A stretch of 64,000 nt of DNA. Origin: Kuafuiihalomonas sp039024635 (GTDB lineage Bacteria; Myxococcota; Kuafuiibacteriia; Kuafuiibacteriales; Kuafuiibacteriaceae). The stretch spans positions 186,001-250,000 of the forward strand of contig JBCCQA010000003.1 in the NCBI GenBank assembly GCA_039024635.1, read 5' to 3'. A program made the translations under genes and the position numbers. The notes beneath the pieces are model-generated. The model was not told the DNA's origin. It saw nothing but the letters and a program-made list of their open reading frames with translations, and did not search any database. How positions within the stretch are numbered: the first letter of the stretch is position 1; each line of letters starts with the position of its first letter. This document shows, one piece after another, positions 1 to 9,404 of the stretch.

Positions 1-1200
<1,200 letters not shown>

Positions 1201-1373
1201 AGATGGTCTTTCGGTCTGCCAGAGCAGACAACAGCCCGGCACGGGCGGCGGTTGGTGAGCGACGGGGGTGGAAAGGTCGCTGCAGGGCCGTATCAAAGGT
1301 CGCTCGGACGGCCGGTGCGCGAGATGACCGGTACCAGGTCTGTGGGCCGGCGCAAGAGAATTGGCGCGAACCG

Positions 1374-2042
1374 TCAGACGTCTTGACAGCACCGGCTGGT
1401 GACGGTGGCAGTTCGGGTGAGCCGACGTCCGTCGGGCAGGTCGACGAAGGCTTGGTAGACGAAGCGACGACCGTTGAAACGCCCCAACTCGACATCTTCG
1501 AACTCGCCGGGACGAAACAGCAGCTCGTATGCGCTCTCAGGTCCTTGACCGTCGACGAAGAGGATCACGTTGTAGGCCTCCAGACTACCTCCTGGTGCCG
1601 GTTGAAGGCGTTGACCGACTTCCGGGTCGGTGACCCTCCCCGCCGTGACGAAGTCCACCACCCTGAATTCGTAGCTGATGGCGTTTCGTTCCTCGGTGGA
1701 GAGGTCTTCCAACACGCTGTCCTCGATGCGAAGACCACCTTCCAAGTGCCCGCCTCCGTTCGAGGCGACGGCTAGCCATACGAAGTCGTCTCCGCTGCAG
1801 ATGGGCCGAAACGCGTCGCGACCGGTACCTAGAATGAGCCCCTCGTCTCCCGCCGGCTCGCCGATGCCACAGTCTGGCGAGGTGTCGCCCATGTCCGACG
1901 CACCGAAGTCGAAGGGCGCCGCCATGTCTTGGGAGCCAGAGTCAACTGTGCGCGGACCCAGGTCGGCGGGCAGACGCTGCGGAACGCCGCAGGCCACCAG
2001 AAAACAGGGTCCCAGGAAACGAATGGGGCTCAGCTGCAGCAC
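1374..2042 (-). CDS. predicted lipoprotein, paralogue of the next gene upstream
   Basis: Function unknown. About 222 residues. The GTG at 2042-2040 overlaps the stop of the upstream paralogue (2032-2030) and opens a lipoprotein signal ending in the lipobox LVAC, so the mature protein is probably anchored to a membrane. After an acidic linker comes a single domain containing GTGRDAFRPIC, HLEGGLRI, a hydrophobic strand YNVILFVDG and a final strand FVYQAFVDLPDGRRLTRTATV. It ends in a vicinal cysteine pair. The same order of motifs is found in the neighbour at 2030-2689, so the two arose by tandem duplication. The beta-rich pattern suggests an extracytoplasmic Ig-like or binding domain, but I recognise no named family. 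Confidence 0.75.
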   Translation of the reverse strand: MLQLSPIRFLGPCFLVACGVPQRLPADLGPRTVDSGSQDMAAPFDFGASDMGDTSPDCGIGEPAGDEGLILGTGRDAFRPICSGDDFVWLAVASNGGGHLEGGLRIEDSVLEDLSTEERNAISYEFRVVDFVTAGRVTDPEVGQRLQPAPGGSLEAYNVILFVDGQGPESAYELLFRPGEFEDVELGRFNGRRFVYQAFVDLPDGRRLTRTATVTSRCCQDV

Positions 2043-2689
2043 GTGTTCTGGACTTCGACCGACTGGGTGTAGCGGGTGCCGTCGGGCAGGGTCACGAAGA
2101 CCTCGTAGCGAAGGGTTCGGCCGCTGGCGAAGCCGGGGTCTGGATTTGGGCCCTGCCATCCTGCGTCGATGACGAGGAAGACGTTGAAGGTCTCCAGGCT
2201 ACCTGCGGGCCCAGGCGCAAAACGAGGCGTGGGCAGTTCGCCGTCGTCGATGAGCTCCCGATCAGTAGCCTCGCCCGCCGTCTGGGCGTCGACGACCCGG
2301 TACTCGTGGACGATCTCGGCCCGCTCCTGGGCACTCAGGCCCGCAACGACCTCGGGTGCGATTCGAATCGCGCCCTCCAGATGAAAGGCACCTTGCATTC
2401 CGGCCACCCAGGTCATCGTGTCCCCTCGGCAAACCGGCTCGAAGGCCTCCCTGCCCGTACCGATGGTGATCTCGGGGTCCCCGACCGGGGCGTCCTCCCC
2501 ACAGGGGTCCGTCGGCAGCTGCGCATCGACGGGCCCGGCGTCAGCCCCGGACCCGAGGTCCAGGGCGCCTCCGCTGTCTAGAGCCCCGTCTAGGCCCAAA
2601 TCGACGTCCATGACGGTGGTCGAGTCGGAACAGGCCCCCAGCTTCAAACCGAAGAAAAGACCCCAGAGGAGGACGAAGGTTCGGTTCAC
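2030..2689 (-). CDS. predicted lipoprotein, first of a tandem paralogous pair
   Basis: Function unknown. About 219 residues starting from GTG 2689-2687. The N-terminus NRTFVLLWGLFFGLKLGAC is a lipoprotein signal with Cys as the acylated residue, followed by an Asp/Gly-rich spacer. The body has GTGREAFEPVC, HLEGAIRI, EYRVVDAQTAGE, a strand FNVFLVID and RYEVFVTLPDGTRY, and ends NTCCS, again a vicinal Cys pair. These blocks line up with the downstream gene, with which it overlaps by 13 bases in a two-gene operon. It is divergent from the UnbV-type lipoprotein at 2775, with only 85 bp between them, so the promoters for both directions must lie there. A role at the cell surface is inferred only from the anchor and domain shape. 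Confidence 0.75.
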   Translation of the reverse strand: MNRTFVLLWGLFFGLKLGACSDSTTVMDVDLGLDGALDSGGALDLGSGADAGPVDAQLPTDPCGEDAPVGDPEITIGTGREAFEPVCRGDTMTWVAGMQGAFHLEGAIRIAPEVVAGLSAQERAEIVHEYRVVDAQTAGEATDRELIDDGELPTPRFAPGPAGSLETFNVFLVIDAGWQGPNPDPGFASGRTLRYEVFVTLPDGTRYTQSVEVQNTCCS

Positions 2690-2774
2690 GACCTGGGGTC
2701 TACCGCGAATCGAGGCCCCTTGGCGCCTGCTTTCCAGCGCCCAAGCCGTGTCGGCCCTGATAGATGGGGACGAG

Positions 2775-5144
2775 ATGAGGGGTGGGCTCCCGACAACTGC
2801 GATCCTGCTCGGGTTCCTGCTCGGCTGCTCCACGGACGCCTCCGAAGTGGGTCCAGTTCCCAATTGCTTGGGCCAGGCAGACGGAACGGCCTGCGTGCCC
2901 ATCGACCCTTGCGGTGCCACCGGTGTCTGCCGAGCCGAGTCCTGCCTGGTGAACGAAGTCCGAAGCTGCCCCGATGAGGGGCCCTGCCGCCCCGGACAAT
3001 GCAATCCAAGCACTGGGGCCTGTGAGACCCGCGCCGTCTCGAGCGGCAGCTGCAACGATGGCAGCGCGTGCACGGCTCAGGACCGTTGTCGGCTCGGGGT
3101 CTGCGTAGGGGAAGTGGTGGATGACCGTTGCCCGCCCGAGCCCTGCCGACGCCCAGTCCAGTGCGGAGAAGCGGGCTGCGTCTATGAAGATCTCCCCGAC
3201 GGCACGGCCTGCGAAGACGACAACGCCTGCACCGAGGCGGGGCTTTGCCAAGCTGGCGTCTGCGCTAGCCCACCGATCGTCTGTCCAGACCCAGGCCCTT
3301 GTCAGCTTGCCTTGCAGTGTGACCCGGTTGACGGCTGCCTCAGCGCCCCCGCCACCGACGGTGCGAGCTGCGACGATGGCGACCCTTGCACGACCGCATC
3401 GGCCTGTAACGAGGGTACTTGCCTTCCGACCGAAGTGGTCGTCTGCGCCGATGGCCCTTGCATCGCATCCTCGACCTGCAACCCGAGCTCAGGCCGCTGC
3501 GAGCCCCTATTCGTCCAAGATGGGACAGCCTGCGACGACCGAAACCGCTGTACCGAAAACAACGTCTGCTTCGACGGCGAGTGCTCCCCCGGCGACCCCA
3601 TTCCCCAGGGAGGAGCATTTTGCAGTGAAGGGATCTGCTTCGAGGAGCGTGCGACCGAGCGAGGGCTCGGCTTCGTGGCCCAGCCCGGAAACTTCTACGA
3701 CCACGGGGCGCCCGTGGCGCTCTTCGACGCCGACGGCGACGGGGATCTGGACGTGCTCATGGGCACGGAGCTGACCCCGCCCGAGCTCTACCTGAACGAC
3801 GGGAGCGCCCGCTTCATCGAAGCGAGTGACGCCGGCCTCGACGTCCAGCTCAGCCTGGACCAGCTCCTCTTCGACTTCGGCGTGGCCGACGTCGACGAAG
3901 ACGGTGACCTCGACGTCCTCATCGCCACCTCAGGAAGCCGAAACCTGCTCTTCATGAACGACGGGAGCGGTCAATTCACCGAAGAGGGCGCGAGCCGCGG
4001 CCTGTCCAGTCAGAGCTACTCGGTCACCAGCGACTTCGGAGACTTCGATGGAGACGGAGATCTGGACCTGGTGGTGGGGAACTATATCACCCCGCCCTCC
4101 GCCTTTCCGGACCACAACCCAACGCCGAACGAGGTCTACCTCAACGACGGCAGCGGCCGCTTCACCGAGGTCACGAACCAGTACACGACGGCCCGGGGGA
4201 CCGTGGGCGGAAACGGCACCACCTTGGTCGCTCGATGGACCCATCTCAACGACGACGATCATCTGGACCTGGTCGAGTGCAACGACTTCGGCAATCTGGT
4301 GGAGCCCAGCCGAGCCTATCTCAACCAAGGGCCCGAAGAGCCACCGGCTACGCGCTTCGTCGAAGCGTCCGAGAGCTTGGGCCTCGACCTCGAGCTGTTC
4401 TGTATGTCGATCACGCCGCTCGACTTCGACCGAGACGGCGACCTCGACTACTACTTCACCAACATCGGCGACCATCAGCTGATGGAGCGACGAGAGAACG
4501 GCTACGTGGACCGAGCCTTGGAGCTGGGCGCCGGTCTCGGCCCCCACGAATGCTTGGAGGACAGAGTCTCGGCCGGCTGGTCGGCCCTTGGGGGCGACTA
4601 TGACCAAGACGGGTGGCCCGATCTCTTCTCCGCAAACGGCTTCATCATCGCGAGCGCAGACCGACAGAACGGCCGTCGGAGCCGCAACAGCCTCCTCCGA
4701 AACAGAGGCGATGGCCTGGGCTTCGACGACGTGTCCATTAGCGCCGGCGTCGACTCTTTGACCAAGGCTCGGGGTGCGGCCCAAGGCGACCTCGATGGTG
4801 ACGGCGACCTGGACCTGGTGGTGAATCACATGCTCGGGCCGGCGGAGCTCTTCCTCAACGTGTCACCGAGTCCCGGCAACTGGCTCGGCGTGCGCTTGCT
4901 CGACGCCGCAGGCGGACCGGGGCTTCACGCACGTATCGAGGTGGACGCCGAGGGTCAGCTCGGCAGCTTCGAAGTCAGTCGCCGCACCGGCTACGGAGGT
5001 CAATCAGGCTTGCTCGCCCACTTCGGCTTGGGCGAGGCGGAATCAGCGGTGGTTCGGGTCCGCTGGCCTTCGGGCGATGTGCAGAGCACCAACGTCGTCG
5101 CCAACCAGGTCGTCCTGATCGAAGAGCCCCGAACCGGCGACTAG
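2775..5144 (+). CDS. Cys-rich FG-GAP/VCBS repeat lipoprotein with C-terminal ASPIC/UnbV domain
   Basis: A 789-residue surface-type protein. ATG 2775 follows a GGGGA ribosome site and gives a signal with lipobox LLGC. Residues about 28-285 hold four or five repeats of the pattern DGxxCxDxxxCTxxxxCxxGxC, typical of disulfide-rich repeats in Myxococcota. From about residue 310 come FG-GAP/VCBS-type beta-propeller blades with six calcium-loop motifs such as DADGDGDLD, DVDEDGDLD, DFDGDGDLD, DFDRDGDLD, DYDQDGWPD and DLDGDGDLD. The final 85 residues (WLGVRLL onward, with RTGYGGQSG and VRWPSGDVQ) match the ASPIC/UnbV domain. Family knowledge supports an extracellular binding protein of the CRTAC1 type; the ligand is unknown. 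Its stop overlaps by 4 bp the stop of the convergent gene at 5141. Confidence 0.88.
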   Translation: MRGGLPTTAILLGFLLGCSTDASEVGPVPNCLGQADGTACVPIDPCGATGVCRAESCLVNEVRSCPDEGPCRPGQCNPSTGACETRAVSSGSCNDGSACTAQDRCRLGVCVGEVVDDRCPPEPCRRPVQCGEAGCVYEDLPDGTACEDDNACTEAGLCQAGVCASPPIVCPDPGPCQLALQCDPVDGCLSAPATDGASCDDGDPCTTASACNEGTCLPTEVVVCADGPCIASSTCNPSSGRCEPLFVQDGTACDDRNRCTENNVCFDGECSPGDPIPQGGAFCSEGICFEERATERGLGFVAQPGNFYDHGAPVALFDADGDGDLDVLMGTELTPPELYLNDGSARFIEASDAGLDVQLSLDQLLFDFGVADVDEDGDLDVLIATSGSRNLLFMNDGSGQFTEEGASRGLSSQSYSVTSDFGDFDGDGDLDLVVGNYITPPSAFPDHNPTPNEVYLNDGSGRFTEVTNQYTTARGTVGGNGTTLVARWTHLNDDDHLDLVECNDFGNLVEPSRAYLNQGPEEPPATRFVEASESLGLDLELFCMSITPLDFDRDGDLDYYFTNIGDHQLMERRENGYVDRALELGAGLGPHECLEDRVSAGWSALGGDYDQDGWPDLFSANGFIIASADRQNGRRSRNSLLRNRGDGLGFDDVSISAGVDSLTKARGAAQGDLDGDGDLDLVVNHMLGPAELFLNVSPSPGNWLGVRLLDAAGGPGLHARIEVDAEGQLGSFEVSRRTGYGGQSGLLAHFGLGEAESAVVRVRWPSGDVQSTNVVANQVVLIEEPRTGD

Positions 5145-5515
5145 CGAGAGGCCGTCGCGGCCGCCCACCAAGCGCCGTCCAAAGCCTGAAGGGCCTCTCG
5201 GGAGGCTGCACGAAGGTCGGGCGAGCTGTCGTCATCCTCAAGCAGCCGTTCGAGGGCACGTCGCGCCGGCTGATAGCGCTGCGTGCCCAGCGCCCTGGCG
5301 GCCGGAACGCGATAGGGCCAGCCCCCTTGGGCGAGTTTCTCGACCAGGATGGCGTTGATCCCGGCTGGACCCGTGACGAAGGCCTGGTAGGCGACCTCGG
5401 GAGCGAGGCCCTGCCCCTCGAGCGCCCGCAGGGCCTTGCGAGGCGAGGGACCCAGGGAAAATGCGAAGAGAATCGCGGCCAGAGGAATCAGGCCTGCGAG
5501 CCACATGCGCCGCAT
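5141..5515 (-). CDS. small membrane-anchored HEAT-like protein
   Basis: A 124-residue protein of unknown role. The N-terminus MRRMWLAGLIPLAAILFAFS is a signal anchor or uncleaved transmembrane segment. The rest is helical and Ala/Leu/Arg-rich. The segments PYRVPAARALGTQRY and SPDLRAASREALQALDG look like one or two HEAT/PBS-lyase-type helical repeats. It lies 69 bp downstream of imuB on the same strand and could be cotranscribed with it. Nothing in it suggests a DNA-repair role, so the pairing may be incidental. Its 3' end overlaps that of the convergent UnbV-type gene by 4 bp. Confidence 0.6.
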   Translation of the reverse strand: MRRMWLAGLIPLAAILFAFSLGPSPRKALRALEGQGLAPEVAYQAFVTGPAGINAILVEKLAQGGWPYRVPAARALGTQRYQPARRALERLLEDDDSSPDLRAASREALQALDGAWWAAATASR

Positions 5516-5584
5516 GGGCGGGGTGTAGCCAAAGGGATCACCCGCTGCAAGTTCATGCCACGGGTTTTTCTGCCGGCGGAGGGT

Positions 5585-7372
5585 TCAGTCGAAGATGCCG
5601 TGGACCTTGAGAGCGCCCTCGGCATCGAAGAAGGCCCAGAGACGGCGGCCGTCCGAGCTCTCGGCGACTCGATAGCACCGCTGGAGCGGTTCGGCCAGCC
5701 ACCACTCGGCACAGAAGTCTTCCGGCTCGCCCACCCAGCGCCAGGCTCGCCCCTCCCAGCTCAACCCCTCGGGCCGAGAACGGGCCGGTCGAGGAAAAGG
5801 CAGAAGCAAGCCTGGGCGCGGGGGCAGAATCGGCGGCGGCTCGTTCTCGGCGCTCCGGGGGACCGGCTTGGGCCAGGACCCGGGCGGTGCCAGCCCGGGC
5901 TCTTCAGGGACTCGCTCGCCCTCCTCCCCACCGATGACGGACGCCATGGCCTCCACTTCGGGAAGGGCTCGATCTTCAGCCGGCTCGGCCGCAAAGGGGA
6001 GACCGAACAGGGCCGGCGAAGGGGGCCGGACGATCGAAGGCTTGGAGAAGGCCTGCTCGAGATCAAAGGGCGCAGCGGTCCAAGCGGCCTCGGGCCGATG
6101 GCGATCGCACATCCGGGGCGAGAAAACGGCCCGGGCGCCGAGGGCTGCCTGAAGCCGACTGATCAAACCTGCCGCCTCCTCGATCCGATGCTCGTGCCGA
6201 TGGAAGAGTTCGAGCTGCGCCCCTGGGTCGGGCTCGGTATCCTGGGCTTCGAGACGTATCGCGGTGACGAAGCCCGGCACCAGGAGCTTCTCTCTCAGGA
6301 CGGCAAAGACGACCGCGATGTCTCGGGTAGGCCGGGCAAAGTCGAGAGCGATGAGCTGGGTCCGCTTCGAACTGCGGGGACGAAGCCGAGCATCATCGAA
6401 GTCGTCTTGCCATCCGGGCTCATAGGTCAGCGTCAGCTCCAGTCGCTGAGCCGCCCGCCCTCGCCCTTCCAGTCGGGCCACGAGGCGATGAACTAGACGT
6501 CGCCCGATGAAGCCGAGTGGCTCGAAGTTCTCGGTCCCATGGTCGAGCTCGAAGTTCTCGACCAGCGCATCGGGTGGCCAGTACTGGCGCAATGGACGCC
6601 GCCGCCGCGCAAGGGCCCGATCGCGGAGCAGGCGTTCGACGTCCGAGAAGCGAGCCGGCATCGAGCCCATTCGAGCCAGGTCCTCCACCCGTTCCAGGCC
6701 GAGGAGTCCGAGCTCGCGATGTACATCGGCCAGGCGACTCGCCAACACGCCTTCTGGATCGTCGAGACGATCGGTCCAGAATAGGTCACGCAAGCTACAT
6801 TGTCCTACGCGCTCGGGCCCGTCTTCTTCCGCCACCACCTCCACGCCCACTCGAGACAGGCGGGCGTTCTCGGCCACGACGGTCCGGCCGCTGTCGGGAT
6901 CACTGCTAATCACGACCGCCACGTCGTGGCCGAGCTCGTTCATGAGGCTGCTGATAGCCTGACCGACGTCGAGCTCGGTAGGCGGCCGGCCGCCGAAACG
7001 CCCGGCGAGGGCGTCCAGGCTGCGACCGATCTCGACGTAGATCAGGCCGGGGGCCTGCACCTCGACCTCGGGACCGAAGACCATGATCGCTTCCGCTGCT
7101 CGCCCGAGGAGCGTGGCCTCTCGCTCCATGTCCCGGTCCCGTACCTCGAGCTCGGGGCAGCGGGCCCGAGCTTCGCTCTCGTCCATGCCCGGCCGGACCC
7201 GCTGACGCAGGAGGGCGCGCGTGACCGAGATCAGCTTGGCCCGGCCCGCGTCTCGACCCGTGCCCCGCAGACGCACCGCACGCAGACCATCGTGGGGCCT
7301 CAGATCACCGAAGACGGCCTCCATCGGTAGGCCAAAAAGCGCCACCGTCGCCACCCGCCGTCCCCGCGCCAT
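5585..7372 (-). CDS. imuB: ImuB-like DNA polymerase Y-family protein (probably non-catalytic)
   Basis: A 595-residue Y-family polymerase relative of the ImuB type, which in other bacteria acts with ImuA and DnaE2 as the adaptor of an SOS mutasome. The N-terminal palm replaces the catalytic Asp of active Y polymerases with ATVALFGLPMEAVF, and the second acidic motif is also missing, as expected of ImuB. A beta-clamp-binding motif QLELF sits at residues 386-390. The C-terminus contains EWWLAEPLQRCYRV and GRRLWAFFD, typical of the ImuB tail. The ATG at 7372 follows a GGGGG ribosome site at very short spacing. Neither imuA nor dnaE2 is adjacent. A direct repeat of CCTGAACAT just upstream (7386-7409) may be its operator. 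Confidence 0.85.
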   Translation of the reverse strand: MARGRRVATVALFGLPMEAVFGDLRPHDGLRAVRLRGTGRDAGRAKLISVTRALLRQRVRPGMDESEARARCPELEVRDRDMEREATLLGRAAEAIMVFGPEVEVQAPGLIYVEIGRSLDALAGRFGGRPPTELDVGQAISSLMNELGHDVAVVISSDPDSGRTVVAENARLSRVGVEVVAEEDGPERVGQCSLRDLFWTDRLDDPEGVLASRLADVHRELGLLGLERVEDLARMGSMPARFSDVERLLRDRALARRRRPLRQYWPPDALVENFELDHGTENFEPLGFIGRRLVHRLVARLEGRGRAAQRLELTLTYEPGWQDDFDDARLRPRSSKRTQLIALDFARPTRDIAVVFAVLREKLLVPGFVTAIRLEAQDTEPDPGAQLELFHRHEHRIEEAAGLISRLQAALGARAVFSPRMCDRHRPEAAWTAAPFDLEQAFSKPSIVRPPSPALFGLPFAAEPAEDRALPEVEAMASVIGGEEGERVPEEPGLAPPGSWPKPVPRSAENEPPPILPPRPGLLLPFPRPARSRPEGLSWEGRAWRWVGEPEDFCAEWWLAEPLQRCYRVAESSDGRRLWAFFDAEGALKVHGIFD

Positions 7373-7385
7373 CCCCCGATCGCTA

Positions 7386-7409
7386 CCTGAACATCTGCAC
7401 CCTGAACAT
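7386..7409. promoter_or_regulatory. direct repeat CCTGAACAT x2, candidate operator of imuB
   Basis: Two perfect copies of the 9-mer CCTGAACAT (7386-7394 and 7401-7409) lie 15 bp apart, centre to centre. On the imuB strand they read ATGTTCAGG and end 14 bp before the imuB start. The core GTTCAG is the conserved half of the LexA box reported for Myxococcus, but the other half does not match here. The position over the promoter/leader suggests repressor binding; which regulator is unknown. Confidence 0.45.
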
Positions 7410-7906
7410 AGATCGGATCGCCTGATTCCCGCCGAATTTCAGGCACCTAGACATATTCTATCCACCCCCGAACCCACCTGAAGAACCCTGCCTCGGCCTT
7501 GGGGCCGTCACATAGGTCCGCAAGTTTGCGGATGGGCGGCGCGTCCTCCAGGCTGCCGAGTCTGGGGATGCTGCGACGCTGGATGGCTTCAGCGCGCACG
7601 CTGGTTCTCTTGGGCTGCCAAACAGTCTCGACGATCAGGGTCCAGGTGCCGCTCCAGGAAGACGTCGAGCGTCCACCCGCGCCTCCAATCAGCGTAGAGC
7701 AAGGACTAATCACGTCCGCTTGCTCTCCCAGGACCATCACTTGCGCGTCATCGACGGCCACTTCCAGACCATCAGCTCGACCTGCAGTACGGCGACGGAC
7801 GAAGAGGCTCACCCAAAGACTCGAGAGCCCTGAGTCGGTCCACCAGATCGGGTACACTGCCATCGCGGGGCCAAGGCGCAGAAGCCCATCAGCACCGATT
7901 CAAGAA
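7410..7906. other. ambiguous region with competing weak ORFs
   Basis: I find no convincing gene here. A leftward ORF (7863-7447, 138 codons) has weaker third-position G+C than its neighbours and no recognisable motif. A rightward frame opens near 7567 with MLRRWMASARTLVLLGC, which resembles a lipoprotein signal, and then runs on into the acyltransferase. After about 7700 a second rightward frame carries the best coding-like codon bias, as far as a stop near 7830. One reading is a decayed or frameshifted small lipoprotein gene; another is non-coding leader DNA. Confidence 0.3.
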
Positions 7907-8515
7907 ATGAAGCTCTCTGAAGCCCCATACCGTGCCCAGCATCGGCGGCGGCTGTCCTGGATGCCGTGGCTGTACTTCAGCCTGAAGCCGGAGCAGGCCG
8001 AGTGGGCTCGGGCCTGGCAGGCCGAGGTCCACGCCGAGCTGATGCGGCTGGAGACGGTCGAGATCGACCCCAGCGCCTTCGTGGCGCCCGAAGCCCAGAT
8101 TTTTGCCGAGCCTGGACGAACGGTGCGCATCGGGGCGCGGGCCGCCGTGGCGGCCGAAGCCTTTCTGCATGGACCCATCGAGCTCGGGCCCGACGTCAGC
8201 GTGAATCATCGGGTCAGCATGGACGGCGGCTCGGCCGGCATTCGCATCGGCGCTGGGACCCGCATCGCCACCGGCGCCGCCCTCTACGCCTTTGACCACG
8301 GCATGGCCACCGACCGGCCGCTTCGCGACCAGTCCGTCCGCTCCCGCGGCATTGCAGTCGGCACCGACGTTTGGATCGGTGCTCAGGCTGGCGTCACCGA
8401 CGGCGTCACGATCGGTGACGGCGCCATTGTCGGCATGGGTGCCGTGGTCACCCAAGACGTGGTGCCCAGCTCGGTCGTCGGCGGGAGCCCAGCTCGCTTC
8501 ATCCGACCTCGATGA
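7907..8515 (+). CDS. left-handed beta-helix (hexapeptide repeat) acyltransferase
   Basis: A 202-residue O-acyltransferase of the trimeric hexapeptide family, which moves an acetyl or similar group from CoA to a sugar or other small acceptor in the cytoplasm. From residue 50 the chain shows regular hexapeptide turns (IDPSAF, VAPEAQ, VRIGAR, IRIGAG, VTIGDG, AIVGMG, AVVTQDV). The catalytic-type His lies in LYAFDHGM, and the ending VVGGSPARFIR is typical of the family. The first 50 residues are helical. Longer upstream starts exist in frame, but the ATG at 7907 gives the best length and composition. It converges on the phosphomevalonate kinase gene with a 10-bp gap. The acceptor is not predictable from sequence. 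Confidence 0.85.
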   Translation: MKLSEAPYRAQHRRRLSWMPWLYFSLKPEQAEWARAWQAEVHAELMRLETVEIDPSAFVAPEAQIFAEPGRTVRIGARAAVAAEAFLHGPIELGPDVSVNHRVSMDGGSAGIRIGAGTRIATGAALYAFDHGMATDRPLRDQSVRSRGIAVGTDVWIGAQAGVTDGVTIGDGAIVGMGAVVTQDVVPSSVVGGSPARFIRPR

Positions 8516-8525
8516 ATGCACGGTG

Positions 8526-9404
8526 TCAGCGCCGAGCCTCGTGCTCGATGACCAGACCGACGGGGTCAATCCGCAGCTTCAGCCGCCGCACGCCCTCGAC
8601 CTGAAGATCTTCACCTTCGGGGGTCCAGGCCACGGCCACGTCCCCACCGCCCGCCCCCGAAGGCTTGGCGGCACCGCCGGCAGCGCGGGCGGCAGCCATC
8701 AGCGTTCGGCCCGGCTCGGTGAGCAAATCGACACCTGCGTCCTCTCCCAGACGCCCCATGGTGTCTCCGAAGCGGCGGACGGCGCCCAGAAAGCCCGCCG
8801 CTTCACCCTCAGCCCAAGCCACAAGTCCTTCTCGAGCCAGCGCTCCGAAGTCGGCGACCGCGCGGCTCCATTCGGACGCTGCCTTGCACCGAGCGATTAG
8901 ATCCGAGGTGAGAGAGGAGCTGCCCAAGAACCAAATCGACAGGGTGTAGCCTGGAAGAGCGGCCGGTGCCTGGGCCCATGGGCCGGGCTGGCGGCTGCAG
9001 GTGAGCACCCCCCCGGTGAAGGAGGCTCTCAGATCGATCCCGCTCCCACGTCCCTGGGCCGCGGCCCGATGCCCGTCCAGCGCGATCTGAAGGGTGGTTT
9101 CGTCCACCGCGCCCCGAACCAGAGCGGCCGTGCAGAGCGCGGTGGCGGAGGAGGACCCAATTCCCAGCTTGGTCTTCTTGCCCCGACGAAAGCGGGCGGT
9201 GTCGATCCCGATGCCACCATCGTAGCGGCCGCCCTGGACCAAGGCCCGGGCCCGGGTTTCGGCCACGACGGGGGAGCCTAGGTCGAGCTCGCGCACCCGC
9301 GTTCCGACGGCCCGTGCATTCACGGCCGCCACCAAAGCCTGGCCGCCCTCGAGGACGCTGTACTCCCCCAAGAGTACGACCTTGGCCGGGCAGCTAACCC
9401 TCAC
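8526..9404 (-). CDS. GHMP kinase, probably phosphomevalonate kinase
   Basis: A 292-residue GHMP-family kinase. It most likely phosphorylates mevalonate 5-phosphate to the diphosphate in the mevalonate route to isoprenoids. The N-terminus PAKVVLLGEYSVLEGGQALV is the substrate-binding start of phosphomevalonate kinases. The ATP loop is LGIGSSSATA and the third motif is KPSGAGGGD, which favours phosphomevalonate kinase over mevalonate kinase. The GTG start overlaps the stop of mvaD as GTGA, so the two genes are translationally coupled, and mvaD supplies the next step. Mevalonate kinase remains a possible alternative. HMG-CoA reductase, HMG-CoA synthase and a first kinase are not in the window. 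Confidence 0.82.
   Translation of the reverse strand: MRVSCPAKVVLLGEYSVLEGGQALVAAVNARAVGTRVRELDLGSPVVAETRARALVQGGRYDGGIGIDTARFRRGKKTKLGIGSSSATALCTAALVRGAVDETTLQIALDGHRAAAQGRGSGIDLRASFTGGVLTCSRQPGPWAQAPAALPGYTLSIWFLGSSSLTSDLIARCKAASEWSRAVADFGALAREGLVAWAEGEAAGFLGAVRRFGDTMGRLGEDAGVDLLTEPGRTLMAAARAAGGAAKPSGAGGGDVAVAWTPEGEDLQVEGVRRLKLRIDPVGLVIEHEARR

Noticed and set aside
5546..5560. Sigma54-like promoter (minus strand TGGCATGAACTTGCA) before the HEAT-like gene
   Set aside because: The GG to GC spacing is 9 bp instead of the required 10, and sigma54 does not tolerate that.
7447..7863. 138-codon leftward ORF
   Set aside because: Third-position G+C is lower than in real genes here, it has no recognisable motif, and it overlaps equally plausible rightward frames.
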